64,000 bases of DNA from Buddleja alternifolia (Eukaryota; Streptophyta; Magnoliopsida; Lamiales; Scrophulariaceae). The DNA is taken from positions 4,875,001 through 4,939,000 of the forward strand of contig CM033405.1 in the NCBI GenBank assembly GCA_019426215.1. Reading direction: 5' to 3'. The translations under genes were made by a program, and so were the position numbers. The stretch's first letter is position 1; every line of letters begins with the position of its first letter. The notes beneath the pieces are model-generated. The model did no database searches, was not told where the DNA came from, and saw only the letters and a program-made list of their open reading frames with translations. Of this stretch, positions 47,349-59,240 are shown piece by piece.

Positions 47349-48159
47349 TTCACTCCACAATTGGTTTAAAACATTATGAATTGACTCTATAAGAATTTTG
47401 TAACATCCGTGCACTTAGGAATTGAATCAATATAATGTTTCATATGTTTTTATGGGAATTTTTTATTTTTTTTTAAAAAAAAGAACTGCAAAAGTTTTTG
47501 TTTAAGGCTTTAAGTGAATTTTTTGGCATTCTGATCATGTGTAAGATTAGGAATAGGAAAAGGCCATGTTAATTTGGCACCAAAGAATTGTTTTTTGATT
47601 ATATACATATTGGTATTTGTTCCTTGATTTAAGCTTTATTAATAAGGACTTTTTGACCAAAGAGGGGCATGACTTGGATATATAAATTTTTGCTCTGGCA
47701 AGAGGAAAAGTGCTCTGGCACTATCACCAGCCTTTAATATGATAAAGAAAATCAAAATAGAAAAAAAAATGGGGATAAACTTTCGTTATATTTATATATA
47801 TCCTTTTGTTTCCTTAGATTAAACTTTTGTTATATTTATATATCCTTTTTTTTCCCCTTCGCATCTATGATAGTTTTTCATCACTTCAAATTTTAAATTT
47901 ATAAACTATCAAATTGCAAAATACTTATTTTTATATTTTAATTAGAAAAGAGCTCGAAAATTAGTTTGTCAAATTAAATGATAAAAATAACATTTAATAG
48001 GCTAAATGGCATTTTTGTCCATGCAGTGATATTTAAATAAAAATAAAGTGTCTTTAACACAATTTGGAGTGCCTTTATCAATTCCCATAATAATAATTAG
48101 TGAAAAAAACAAATGTTCCATTTATCTTTTTTTTTTCAAAAGTGTTTTTTTTTTAAATT
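47349..48159. other. Intergenic, nothing recognised
   Basis: AT-rich. The phrase TTTCGTTATATTTATATAT(A) is repeated at 47780 and 47828. No gene is seen. Confidence 0.45.
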
Positions 48160-48292
48160 GATGAAAAGGATATCCTAAACCGATAAACCCGAACAACTAA
48201 TTTTTAATCATGTGCAACTTGTGATAGCCTGAAATTGAATCCAGGACCTCGAACATGAAAGTGAAAACTGAAAATACTAAATTAACAGGCCT
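48160..48292 (-). mobile_element. tRNA-derived SINE (family 2), truncated
   Basis: The minus strand has the B-box GGATTCAATTTC followed by CAGGCTATCACAAGTTG and GGGTTTATCGGTTTAGGATA, matching the copy at 40870-41065. Confidence 0.5.
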
Positions 48293-48414
48293 TGATATTC
48301 CATTTATCTTTATAGTATGTTCTTGTATATTTACATAGAATAAATAAAAATATCCATTATTCCATTATTATATAAATATTACATATATCTATATATCTTT
48401 TTTTTTTTTATTTT

Positions 48415-48530
48415 TTTGGTTTATAACCAAGGTGTCCCCTAGCCGAATGCGGCCACCGATCGAACCCTGGATAGCATATTTAAAAAATCCGCTATCTACC
48501 AACTGTGCTGAACCTTGTTGGTATAAATCT
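48415..48530 (-). mobile_element. tRNA-like SINE (family 3)
   Basis: The minus strand reads AGCACAGTTGGTAGATAGCG (A-box type), then CAGGGTTCGATCGGTGG (B-box type). Similar to a tRNA 5' half but without a closed acceptor stem. Confidence 0.5.
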
Positions 48531-48620
48531 ATCTATATATCTGGGAAGTTAGCAAATTTAGACCCCAATTGCATCTGGCAAGTCAAATTTAGACCCCATT
48601 GAAAAAGCAAATCATTTTAA

Positions 48621-48775
48621 TCCCCTGTGGGACCCATTCAATTGAAAGTTCTAAAATGACCTTACTAACCAAATTGTATTAAAAGAAAGAATAATCCCAG
48701 TGGGACCCATTCACTTGAAAGTTCTAAATTACCCTTATTAACAAAATTGTATTAAAAGAAAAGAATAAATAAGTC
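48621..48775 (+). repeat. Tandem duplication, about 75-bp unit
   Basis: Two units share GTGGGACCCATTCA, TTGAAAGTTCTAAA and AAATTGTATTAAAAGAAA. This lies upstream of the transposase relic. Confidence 0.7.
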
Positions 48776-49507
48776 ATTTATCAAATATCTAAAATAACAC
48801 TACATTCAATTCAATAATAAAAAAAAAAAAGAAAAGAAAAATAACCTGCTGACTTCCCGTGAGCGAGAGGGAGGATTACGTTTTTGTGCAATAAAATTTT
48901 CCCCAATTTAGGGTTCTTCTTTGCCCCCAATTGATTCAAAATTCTTTTCAATTGATTGATATTTATCAAAGAAGACTTGCGCATTGTTGTCCTCTATTTC
49001 GGAAGACTGCAATTTGTTGCAATTGCCGTGTATTTATAGTTGTTGGAGGTGCAAAAAGGAGTCTAATCGAACCGAATACTTGGTAAATTTGTACATTATT
49101 TCCCCAAATTCTTTGTTTAAATAACGTAATAAGGTGTTTGAATAGATGGACTTTCTTAATTTCCCCGAAATTTTCCGAAATTTCATTTTTTATGCAGTTT
49201 TTTGGACCAATTTCGGCTTCTTCTTCTTCATTGTGACTAGGGGTGTACTGTGATTTTGAGGTTGGTTTCAAAGATTAATTCTGTTGTTTAATCCTCTTAG
49301 CTTCTTCGGTGTAATCTCCCGTTAGTTTAGGTATCTTGATGGGTTCTGCTGTGGTAATATGTAAATGTAGGCAATGTATGCAGTAATATGTAAATGTAGG
49401 CAATGTATGCAGACAATGTAGGCAGGTTGAAGGTGCTGTAATATGTAAATGTAAGCAATGTATGCAGGTTGAAGAATACTGGATATACTCGTTAAATAGG
49501 AATATGC
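48776..49507 (+). other. Upstream region of the MULE transposase relic
   Basis: A non-coding stretch with TTTAGGGTTC-type words. A short tandem repeat of GTAATATGTAAATGTAGGCAATGT-like units (about 49351-49470) lies just before the transposase frame. No MULE terminal repeat could be located. Confidence 0.45.
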
Positions 49508-52098
49508 TTGTATATACTGGTGTTTATTTCAATCGTAAATAGTTTCAATAGCAACAATAAATTTTTGTCTGTGTCAGACTATCTGTTGTACTATCGATAC
49601 GATGGAGAGTGGCAGAAGAAAGATGGAGAACTAGGAGCATATGAATGGATTTCAAGGAATAATTATGAAATGCACAATACAATAATTGGAGAAGAGGGAG
49701 ATGATCTTAAAGTGACAACGGTTTCAAAGTTTCATGATTTTATATTTGAAATGGCTCCTTTTAAGCGGAAGGACTTTGAAATTAAAGTGAGTTATATGCC
49801 TTTGTCCTGTAAAGGTTTGAACCTTCAATATATTTCGATCGATTTTGATGTAAGGTGTTATCTTATGGACCAATGTCGTATATCTAAATGTAGAAGCATT
49901 CTCCATGTGGAGCTTATTAAGAAGACGGTTCCTGTAGAACATAATTGGTTTGAAAATGGTAATGGTGTTGATATTGATGGTGTAGAATCTGATACTGAGA
50001 ACTCAGGTTCTTTTGTGGATGTGAATTTGGTTGAAGACTATACATCTGCCCCTGGTAGGCTGGGTGTTGTTTTAGATAAGCTGATATCCCAGCCCATATC
50101 GATGTCCTCTGCCCCAACTCCTATGAAACAAACTCCTCCAATTGATGAAAATTTAGAATCAACTCCCTTGTCGACTCCAAATGTTGAAAATCTGCAATCA
50201 ACTCCTGCCACTCCCTCAAGTCCAATACCTGGTTACACTACACCTTTCTCAAGGGATGACTCAATTCCAATTCTTCGAGCTACTTTAAATGAACCTATTC
50301 CTGATGAGGTTGTTCAAACCTTCAGTTTTGTTGATGGTATAGATCTGCCTATTGGACATGAATTAAGTAGCAAAGATGAGGTGTTCGACGTGGTTTTGAA
50401 AGCTTCGTTGAAAGCAACTTTCAATTTTAAAAGATCTAAGTCGACAAGAAAGACATTCTCTTTTAAGTGTAGGGTCCTTGATTGCAAGTGGAGTTTGTGT
50501 GGGTGAGTTTGCGTGCGGGAAAGACAGGAGGGTTAGATATTTTCTCCTTGCCCGTTTATAATAATATCCATACATGCTCACCTTCAGTGGGATATAGAGC
50601 AGAAAAAAGTAGCGCATCACAGGTTTCTAGGATGTTGTTAAAGACTTTCCCATCTCAGTATGATACACTGGCTCCAAAGACAATACCTGACATGATGTTA
50701 GCCCAGGGCCTTCTTGTTTCTTACTCGAAAGCCCTGCGGGGCAAACATCTAGCGAGAAGTACTATCAACTATCAGGGGTGATCCCGAGGAAAGTTATGCT
50801 TTTCTTCCGAGTTATTTGTATATGTTGAAGCAGGTGAATCCTGGTACAGTTTCTGACATATGTACAAACGTGGAAGACAAGTTTGTGACTTTATTCTTTG
50901 CATTGGGAGCATGCATTGAAGGTTTTAAGGCCATGAGAAAGGTAATTGTTATTGACGGCACGCATTTAAAGACCAAGTATAAGGGTGTATTATTAGTTTG
51001 CACTGCATAAGAAGGCAACAAACATCAATATCCTCTTGCTTTTGGTGTAGTAAAAAGTGAATGTGATGCATCATGGTCTTGGTTCCTAGACAAGCTTAGC
51101 GAGGTCATACCCGATTCTGAAGATTTGGTCATAATTTCAGATAGAAACGGAAGCATCATAAATTCAGTTCTGATAGTGTATCCTAAGGCTTCACATGGAT
51201 ATTGTTCTTATCATATTTCTCAAAATATTAAGAGTCGCGTTAATACCGGCAGGAGCATTAAACAGAAAAATGAAGCTCACGAAAGCGTGTTATCGAAGTT
51301 CATGGCTTGCGCTGAAGCATACACTGTTCAGGAGTTTGAAAAATGTTTTGATGACCTAACAAAAAGGCAACCTCGTACATGTGTCAAGTTTCATGAGTAT
51401 ATTCAAGATCTACTCCTTATAAAGGAGCGCTGGGCCAGGTGCTACTTTGAATGTTCACGATACAACATTTTGACTTCCAACGGAGTTGAGTCCATTAATG
51501 CCGTCTTGGTTAGTGCTAGATCATTTTCGCTGATTCTTATATTGGATGAGATCGTGAACTTAATATGTCGGTGGTTCAATAAGCACCGGAGCGAATCTTG
51601 TGAGGGTGGATTGTCACAACTCCTAACTCCAGAAGCTAAAAGCACATTGCATGCAAGGAAACACGAGTCCAATTTCTATAAAGCTAAAGAACTTAATAGT
51701 TCACAGGTGTGTATATGGTCAAACGCACAGGGGCTCTGGAGCACGAAGAAACTTTCTTTGTTGACCTCCAGAGGAAAAAATGTAGTTGCCGAGTTTTCGA
51801 CATTGACCATATCCCTTGTGAGCACGCGCTTGCTGCATTTTCTGGTGCTGACGCAGAATTGACTTCTCTATGCTCGAAGTACTATTTGAAAGAATTATGG
51901 GTAGTGGCGTATTTTCGAACCATATACCCGGTTCCTTGTCAGTCCACTTGGATCATTCCTGATGAAATAAAGGCCATTCAGGTGGTAGCTCTGGACTACA
52001 AGAAAAGGACTGGAGTGCCTCAGTCTGTTAGAATGGAGGCAGGTGGACAAAAGGTTCGTAAAAAGTCAAAGAGACAAAGAGATCCAAGAAAGTTCTAA
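49508..52098 (+). pseudogene. MuDR-type (MULE) transposase, decayed
   Basis: This encoded the DDE transposase of an autonomous Mutator-like element. Domains in order: N-terminal region 49508-50240 with a Pro/Thr/Ser-rich linker; MuDR DNA-binding zinc region, 50330-50580 (FKCRVLDCKW...NIHTC across a frameshift); MULE transposase core 50816-51560 with VIVIDGTHLK and LVIISDRNGS (first two catalytic Asp), SHGYCSYHIS and SNGVESINAV; SWIM zinc finger 51770-51830 (CSCRVFDIDHIPCEH). It is broken by frameshifts near 50490-50505, 50765 and 51700, and by a TAA at 51008-51010 where relatives usually have Gln before DGN-KxYPLAF. Two of the frameshifts look like extra TG dinucleotides (within TTTGTGTGGG and AGGTGTGTAT). 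TIRs and target duplication were not found. Confidence 0.88.
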
Positions 52099-53029
52099 AC
52101 TGAACTATGGAGATGTTTGATTTTTTTAATTCTTTTTTTACATAATTTGATTTTTTTTAATGTTGTATTTTTCAATCATATAAACTGTTCAGTTGATTCA
52201 AACTATGTACTATATGTATTTGTACTATATTGCAAAAGAAATTAAATGAGTGAAGGTGAATCTTTTATTGTACAAGTCAGTTAGTTTAGGGTGTAAATGC
52301 CCTTCAGCTGTCAGCATTTTATGTTTGCTATGTAGCAAAGTGTCTAAGATAAATAATCCATTTCTGTATTCTAGTTAACGAATTATCAAGTATTGACATA
52401 ATTCTCTAGAATGTTTGTAGTTGAAAATACTGCTCCATGTTTTCTTTCTAAGACTGTCGCGTGTGAGTTGTGACTCACGGTTGATACCTGGCGGAATTAA
52501 CTGCACAAGAAAATTTATTGAGTTTCTTGAGTTTGAGTTTGACTCGTGGTTTCTTAAGTTTGAAAATTTATTGACGTGACTTATGGTTTCTTGAGTTTGA
52601 AAATTTATTGCTGTCCTCCACAAGAAAAGTAAGATAATTGCAAACGATAAGATAATAGATTTATTCATAGTAAAAAAATACTGGTAGATTTATTCATAGT
52701 TCAACGAATATACTTGTTATACAGAGTGGCAACCTGTCCAGTATAAGAAAATACTGGTTATACTGTGTACCAATCTGGACAGTATATTTCATACCATATT
52801 CTGTGTAATAAATTTAGTACAAAATAATCCCAAATTGAAGGTAAACGAATTAACTGTTAAAGTATTAATTTTTACAAGATGAAAGAAAGATACATACATA
52901 ATGTCTTTAGTACTTATTAGTAAATGTAAAGTTTGATAATTTAAATTATATGATAATATTGATAATATCAATCTTTCACAATATACTTGTTATACTGAGT
53001 AGCAATCTCAGCAGTCTAAAGAAAATACT
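52099..53029. other. Downstream of transposase relic, dispersed-repeat copies
   Basis: Two copies of the 'TTATACTGGGTAGCAATCTG' dispersed repeat lie at about 52705-52880 and 52980-53020 in diverged form (CTTGTTATACAGAGTGGCAA; CTTGTTATACTGAGTAGCAA). Each is followed or accompanied by CAGTATATTTCATA-type sequence. No gene is seen. Confidence 0.5.
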
Positions 53030-54553
53030 TGTTGGTCCCAAGTGACATACGAAAGGGTTTAGAAAAGGGGAGGGGTTGAATAGACCCTGAAGTCTTTTTC
53101 GACTTCAAAAAGTTTTGTATTAAAAAGGTTTTGGACGCTTGAAATGTAGACGCTTGACTGAGCGTTTACTTGAAATATAGACGCTTAGGCTAAGCGTCTG
53201 ATGAAGATTGTTTTTAGAAAGTTAACTTAGACTTCAAGATTTGAATACTTTAACCAAGTAGGTTTAAGCGTTCAGTTCTTTAATCAGTGTTAGCACAGCA
53301 GAATAATTTTAGAGTCTTCTCTTTTGGAAATCTTTAGCGTCACAAGTTGTTTCTTAGTTTCTTAGCGTTTGATTGTGTTTTACTTAATCAATTTATGCAA
53401 TGATATGATAGATAAGAGAATTGACTGTAAAGTAAAAGACACAACATTTGTAAGGTTCATTGGGTGGTGTAATCTCAACTACGTCCTTCTTCTCCTTGAA
53501 CACTTGGAGGCAATCCACTAAAATGATTCTCAAAGAATCACACAGAATCTTCTACAAATTAGGGAGAGATAGATGTCGATGACTTGAGCTCCTTAATCAC
53601 ACAGATTTCTGCTCCAAATCACTTCAATCCCCTTGCTTCTTTCACCCATAAATAATGCAAGTATCCAACTTCGACTTCACACAGATCGCGAGGCTTGGAT
53701 GGGGTTTTCTAAACGGTTTGTTTGATTTTGATGAAGTTCAAACAACTGGAAATATCTCAATAGTAATGTGGTTTCTTCGAAAAGAATGTTTGAGATATTG
53801 GTTGACTATCTCAGGAATTGAAGAAAAGCAAAAAGAATATTTTCTTGAATATTCTGGCTTTTCTGAAAGTTTAAGGAATGAGACTTCAATGCAACAGCAA
53901 TTTGGCTTAGAAATTGATTGTATATGTGGCTTGTTGTTGAAGTCCTATTTATAGGCATTCTTGGAGAAAGTGTCCGTTTGACACATGCATAGGCAAATGT
54001 CTCTCACTTCCGCGAGTGAACAACTTTTGTCCTTTTTCCTGAAAATCTGCTGCACAAAAATTGGTGCTGCAGTCTATGAATAGTTGACAGTCCAATAGGG
54101 TGGCTTTTCCGTACGTCTGAAAGTGCTTATCACATTTAATGCTCTTATCAACATTTAATGCATTTGAATTAAATGCCCGTTGGCACTTAATGCGTTGAGA
54201 ATATTTGCATTAAACTCCTTCCGGACTTAGAAATAGATTCAGGTGCAATCAGTCATTGATGGACGCTTATCCATCCTTGAATCACTTCTATCCTATAAGG
54301 TGACGCTTGATATAGCTGGTCATTTGGACGCTTGGAGACTTTATCTTCATTCAGACTTCAGGCGCTTGAATCTTCAAACTTTACCACTGATAAACTCACT
54401 CAGAAATTATCAGACGCTCAGCCTAAGACTACTTCGCCTAACAATCTAGAATAAAAATAAAACAAAGCCTATAAAGCTTATTACAAATCTAACGCTTCAA
54501 AGCTTATACATGATTTCTACTAAAATCAAACTTACATATTTTGGGGTCTAACA
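53030..54553 (+). mobile_element. Solo LTR, copia (SIRE/Maximus-like)
   Basis: Begins TGTTGGTCCCAAGTGACATA and ends TTTTGGGGTCTAACA, the wording of large plant copia LTRs, with the typical GGGGAGGGGTTGAATAGAC near its 5' end and a TATA-like CTATTTATAGGC at 53945. Immediately downstream is a GTCATCATCAAAACATC phrase, similar to the sequence these elements carry before the 3' LTR. Flanking 5-bp words ATACT and TATAG do not match, so the boundaries or the solo status are uncertain. The interior has GACGCTT repeats. Confidence 0.55.
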
Positions 54554-55219
54554 TATAGTCCTAATTGTCATCATCAAAACATCTAACATGAAATTCCTAA
54601 CAATACTCAAGAGATTGACACATAGTATATTCAGTATAATTATTAGATAGATTGGAAAGATGGGTTGAAAACTGAGGCAAGCAACCAATTTAATGCCCAA
54701 GTGCAATAAATTCCATCTTAAATTGGCACCAACCACAAATAACTTTCCATAATTCGATTAAGACCAAGAAGTTGATCAAGCGCATCTTATTTTTTAGTTC
54801 CATGATTCTATTATTTAATTGATTATAGATTAATTAAGAATGAAAGAGGGTTGATACCGAGCAGATCAGGAGTTATTAAGTGTTTCTATTTATACCCAAC
54901 TTCATTTGTTTATCCTCCTCATTTGACTTTCTTCTATCCGTCTCTCTCTCTCTTTCTACCTCTCTATCTTTTCCTCTCCCTCTGTCTTCTGTGTCTCTCT
55001 TTCAAGAGGTAATCTGTAAGGCTAAGGAGTGATCGATGGAACCTTTCCTTTCCGCCACCAGTTGCAGAAAAACTATTCAGAAACAAATGGGGGAGTTGTA
55101 AAGCAGTCCTTCGTCGATGGTATGGAGTTTCAGCCATTTTTTCTTGTATCTTTTTTCTAAAAGTGATTGAATCTGAATTAATGGTTCTTATGATCATGTC
55201 TTCATAACTTCATGTAGAA
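54554..55219. other. Upstream of the E2-like pseudogene
   Basis: Contains a pyrimidine-rich stretch (54930-55010, CTCTCTCTCT) that could be a 5' leader. An N-terminal E2 exon was not recognised. Confidence 0.35.
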
Positions 55220-55693
55220 GTAGGCATCGTTTTAGGCAACATATATCATTGGCACGCTACAATATTGGGGCTTCCAAACAGCCCCTTTTCCAGAGGAAAA
55301 TTTGTTTTAAATATTCATTTTCAACCCGAGCATCCATTTAAGCCGCCAAGGGTACGTATCCAAACAAAGATTTCCATCCAAACATCAGCCCCTTTTCTAG
55401 TGGTATTAGCATGCGTATACTGAGAGATTACTGGTCAAGCGGCGTTACTATATTGAAGGTACCGTGACACTAAAATGTTCTTTCCAAATTTACCATCTAA
55501 ACCTATTTTTCTGATGATGGATTTTCTGCAGCTGCTTGACTCTATTCGGGTTATGTTGATTGACCCCAATCTCGGAGAAGCTCATCCGGATGTTGCCGAC
55601 ACTACTGAATTGTACAAAAGTGACAGGGCAATGTATGACTCAACTGCCCAATCATGGACTCAGTTGTATGCGATGGAAGAAAATGCTCAATAG
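55220..55693 (+). pseudogene. Ubiquitin-conjugating enzyme (E2)-like, inactive
   Basis: Two exons are readable. 55220-55459 gives IYHWHATILGLPNSPFSRGK and FVLNIHFQPEHPFKPPRV, clear matches to the UBC fold (HWQATI-GPPDSPY; IHFPPDYPFKPPKV). A one-base loss near 55369 shifts frame; the new frame then reads FHPNIS (HPN motif intact, 55375-55383), GISMRILRDYWSSGVTILK. Active E2s have a catalytic Cys in S-I-C-L-D-I-L; here the aligned codon is AGC, Ser (55408-55410). After a GT-AG intron (55460-55530), 55531-55693 gives LLDSIRVMLIDPN, ELYKSDRAMYDSTAQSWTQ and a stop. The first about 25 residues are not found. The conserved intron shows this is a duplicated gene, not a retrocopy. It most resembles the UBC8/UBCH5-type group. 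Confidence 0.85.
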
Positions 55694-56793
55694 GGGGATT
55701 CTGTTTCACTCATGTTATGTTTACTTTTTTGAAGAATAGATGATGTTATGAATTATAAGTATGTTAAATATATGATATTGTAGAGTTATTCTATTTCTAT
55801 GTTAAATATGTAAAATATTTTAAATATGTTCAATTTTTAGGGGTGTTCTTTTTGAATTATGTTAAATATTCGTTTGCATGATATGTCTTGAACTTGATGA
55901 ACACTTTTGATGAAGGCCTAATCATGCCATGTCTTTTTGATGAAGGCCTAATTTTGGCACAATGCTTGTTATACTGGGTAGCAATCTGGACAGTAAACAA
56001 ACAATAATGGTTATACTGGGTACCAATCTAGGCAGTATATTTCATATTATATTCTATTTAATAGATTTAGTACAAAATAATCCCAAATTGAGGTCAAACG
56101 AATTAACTGCTAAAGTATTAATTTTTACAAGTTAAGAGTAATTTTTATATTCATCAATCAACTGTTAAATTGGGGATTTTTTGCAAGTTATGGCAATGTG
56201 CCAAAATTAGGCAGATGAATCTGCATTTAATACTGGGTAGCAATCTGACACAATGCTTGTTATACTGGGTAGCAATCTGAACAATATACATAAAATACTA
56301 GTTATATACTATATACCAATCTAGCCAGTATATTAGATTATAATATTCATTCATGGAACAGACTTCATTTTTACAAGTTCATAGCAATTTTCTTGTTCAT
56401 CAATCAACTCCCAAATTGGGGGTTCTTTGCAAGTTATAGTTATGTGTCAAAATTAGGCAGGAGAGCCGACATCAGGGTGCCGAAATTTTGGCACAATGGT
56501 GCCGAGCCCCCAGCCAATACTTTTGGCGCAATGCTGGTTATACTGGTTAGCAATCTGTCCCAATATACATAAATACTTGTTATATACTATATAACAATCT
56601 AGCCTTTCCTAACATATTTTATGTAAAACAATCAGTACAAAATAATCACAAACCTTACAATCAAATTAAAAATGAACAAAAAATTAATAAAAAAAAACAC
56701 TTAACAGAGGTAAGTTTAAACATAATATTAGATTATATAATTCATTCATTGAACAGATTATACAAAATCTAGGAAAGAAAACACATCTGACAC
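55694..56793. repeat. Cluster of the 'TTATACTGGGTAGCAATCTG' dispersed repeat
   Basis: Copies begin at about 55965, 56228, 56252 and 56529, each with TATACTGG(G)TAGCAATCTG followed by CAGTATA-type words. The first continues with AGTACAAAATAATCCCAAATTG as at 52800. They share flanking phrases (ATCAATCAACT, AAATTGGGG, GCCAAAATTAGGCAG) with 61170-61460. No gene is seen. Confidence 0.75.
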
Positions 56794-57288
56794 TCAAATA
56801 GTGGACTGATGAATGATCATTCCAACTGATAGACCGGCCAGAAAATTGAAAATTGCAAGCAGAATCAAGGTAACGATTATGAAACAACACATTAGGGAAA
56901 ACCCCCTACTAGTTAGCCTCAATTCAGTTTGCAGCGGTTTGTCAAATCTAATGGTCATACATATATTCTTTTCCATTGACCTGTCAATGGCTGTATCAAA
57001 GCTCGGGCAACCACTGGCGGAACCCACCACTGGTTGGGCATTACTAGATGAAGCACCTTGCTCTGTCACTGTCTGTGTTGGGCGGACATTATTCTCCATA
57101 AAACTTGGTCGTGGTATACCAGTATGTTCGTCATGGTAGTCATCGCATCAAAGATAACAATCTGAATGTTTTTTCCAGCAGGGACATCGATAAAAATAGT
57201 GGCTTGGATTTTTTGTGTCCGGTCCGGCACGGAGAATAAACATTTTGCCTCGGCCGCACTTACACGTAGGTGACCAGAATCCCTCCAT
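56794..57288 (-). pseudogene. GRF-type zinc finger protein with C-terminal membrane anchor, one stop
   Basis: The minus-strand frame from the ATG at 57286-57288 runs 164 codons. Residues 9-60 form a GRF-like zinc finger: CKCGRGKM, then NPSHYFYRCPC, SDCYL and CDDYHDEH; the Cys/His set C9, C11, C35, C44 fits a CxC-C-C site. Codon 47 is TGA (57148-57150), where relatives have Trp (W-C-D-D). A Ser/Gln-rich linker follows, then a hydrophobic segment near the C-terminus (CCFIIVTLILLAIFNFLAGL) that would anchor the protein. Small GRF plus transmembrane proteins are common in plant genomes and their function is unknown. If the stop is read as damage, the gene is one mutation from intact; a start at 57097-57099 would give only the tail. 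Confidence 0.7.
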
Positions 57289-57540
57289 GATTCAGTGATT
57301 TAACAATGAGACGAGAGAGGAGAGATGGAGAGAGACGATAACTAACCGCAATGAGGGTTGGCCGAAAAATAAAGAAAATAACAGGGATAGTTTGAAAATT
57401 GTTGGGGGGATAATGAAAAATAATAGGGATAATGAAAGTAATAGAAATGATAAATAATGGGAATAATATCACAAACCTGCTTTTCTTCTTGTCCCATCTC
57501 TTTTTTATTTTAAACCCCCTTTTTCGAATTTTTCGCCCTG
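57289..57540. other. Upstream of the GRF gene
   Basis: A purine-rich stretch and ATAATGGGAATAAT-type repeats (57340-57470). No promoter element can be named. Confidence 0.35.
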
Positions 57541-59240
57541 ATCAATCTGCTTAGTATACTGACTATACTTGATCAATATTCTTTCGGTATAGTTATGTGT
57601 TTTTGAACCATAAATTGTTCTAATTGCTGCTAATTGTGAAGTATTTTTGATGAATATATTACTTCGAGTAAGTTATGTTTTAGTACTATTCTATTTCAAC
57701 TAATCATATGTCAATTGATGATGGATTGATGCTCAATTGCATATAAACATGTTATTACTTACTATGGGAAACTATTAGCATTAATAAGTCGTAGAAGCAT
57801 AGATGAAATACGTTGATTGTACTACGTTTATCAAATATGCATTGTCACACATTGTATGTTGTTTAGAAACATCACAACATTTAGATTCACATTATCTTGA
57901 AATCGATACCCTAAACCCTAAAACTCGATACCCTAATCCCTGTTTATTGCTGCTAATTGTGATATAATCTATGAACATATTACTTCGAGTAAGTTAAATG
58001 ATATAGTTCTATTCTATTTCAACTAATCATATGTCAATTGATGATGGATTGATGCCCAATTGTTTTGATCAATCTGCCTAGTATACTAACTATACCGAAT
58101 CAATATTCTTCCGGTATAGTTATGTGTTTTTTAACCATAAATTGTTCTAATTGCTGCTAATTTGAAGTAATTTTGATGAATATATTACTTCGAGTGAGTT
58201 AAATGTTTAGTACTATTCTATTTCAACTAATCATATGTCAATTGATGATGGATTGATGCCCAATTGCATATAAACATGTTATTACTTACTATGGGAAACT
58301 GTTAGCATTAATAAGTCGTAGAAGCATACATGAAATACGTTGATTGTACTACGTTTATCAAATATGCATTGTCACACACTGTATGTTGTTTAGAAACATC
58401 ACAACATTTAGATTCACATTATCTTGAAATCGATACCCTAAACCCTAAAAATTGATACCCTAATCCATGTTTATTGCTGCTAATTGTGATATAATCTATG
58501 AACATATTACTTCGAGTAAGTTAAATGATATAGTTCTATTCTACTTCAACTAATCATATGTCAATTGATGATGCATTGATGCCCAATTGTTTTGATCAAT
58601 CTGCCTAGTATACTGACTATACCGAATTAATATTCTTCCGGTATAGTTATGTGTTTTTGAACCATAAATTGTTCTAATTGCTGCTAATTTGAAGTAATTT
58701 TGATGAATATATTACTTCGAGTGAGTTAAATGTTTAGTACTATTCTATTTCAACTAATCATATGTCAATTGATGATGGATTGATGCCCAATTGCATATAA
58801 ACATGTTATTACTTACTATGGGAAACTATTTACATTAATAAGTCGAAGAAGCATATGTGAAACACGTTGATTGTACTACGTTTATCAAATATGCATTGTC
58901 ACATGCTGTATGTTGTTTTGAAACATCACAACATTTAGACTCACATAATCCCAAATCGATTCCCTAAACCCTAAAACTCGATACCCTAATCCATGTTTAT
59001 TGCTGCTAATTGTGATATAATCTATGAACATATTACTTCAAGTAAGTTAAATGTTATAGTTCTATTCTATTTCAACTAATCATATGTCAATTGATGATGG
59101 ATTGATGCCCAATTGTTTTGATCAATTTGCCTAGTATACTGACTATACCGGATCAATATTCTTTCGGTATAGTTATGTGTTTTTGAACCATAAATTGTTC
59201 CAATTGCTGCTAATTGTGAAGTAATTTTGATGAATATATG
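57541..59240 (+). repeat. 527-bp tandem repeat, about 3.2 units
   Basis: Units start at 57541, 58068, 58595 and 59121 with ATCAATCTGCCTAGTATACT or a close variant; spacing is 527, 527 and 526 bp. Each contains TTCCGGTATAGTTATGTG, AACTAATCATATGTCAATTG (twice per unit) and a telomere-like ACCCTAAACCCTAAAA. A partial unit recurs at about 60875-61060. No coding frame is conserved between units. Confidence 0.93.

Noticed and set aside
53655..53954. 99-codon frame within the LTR
   Set aside because: No domain, lies wholly in LTR sequence, composition not gene-like.
57541..59240. Interstitial telomere array
   Set aside because: Only two adjacent CCCTAAA words per unit; the array is a 527-bp repeat, not telomeric DNA.
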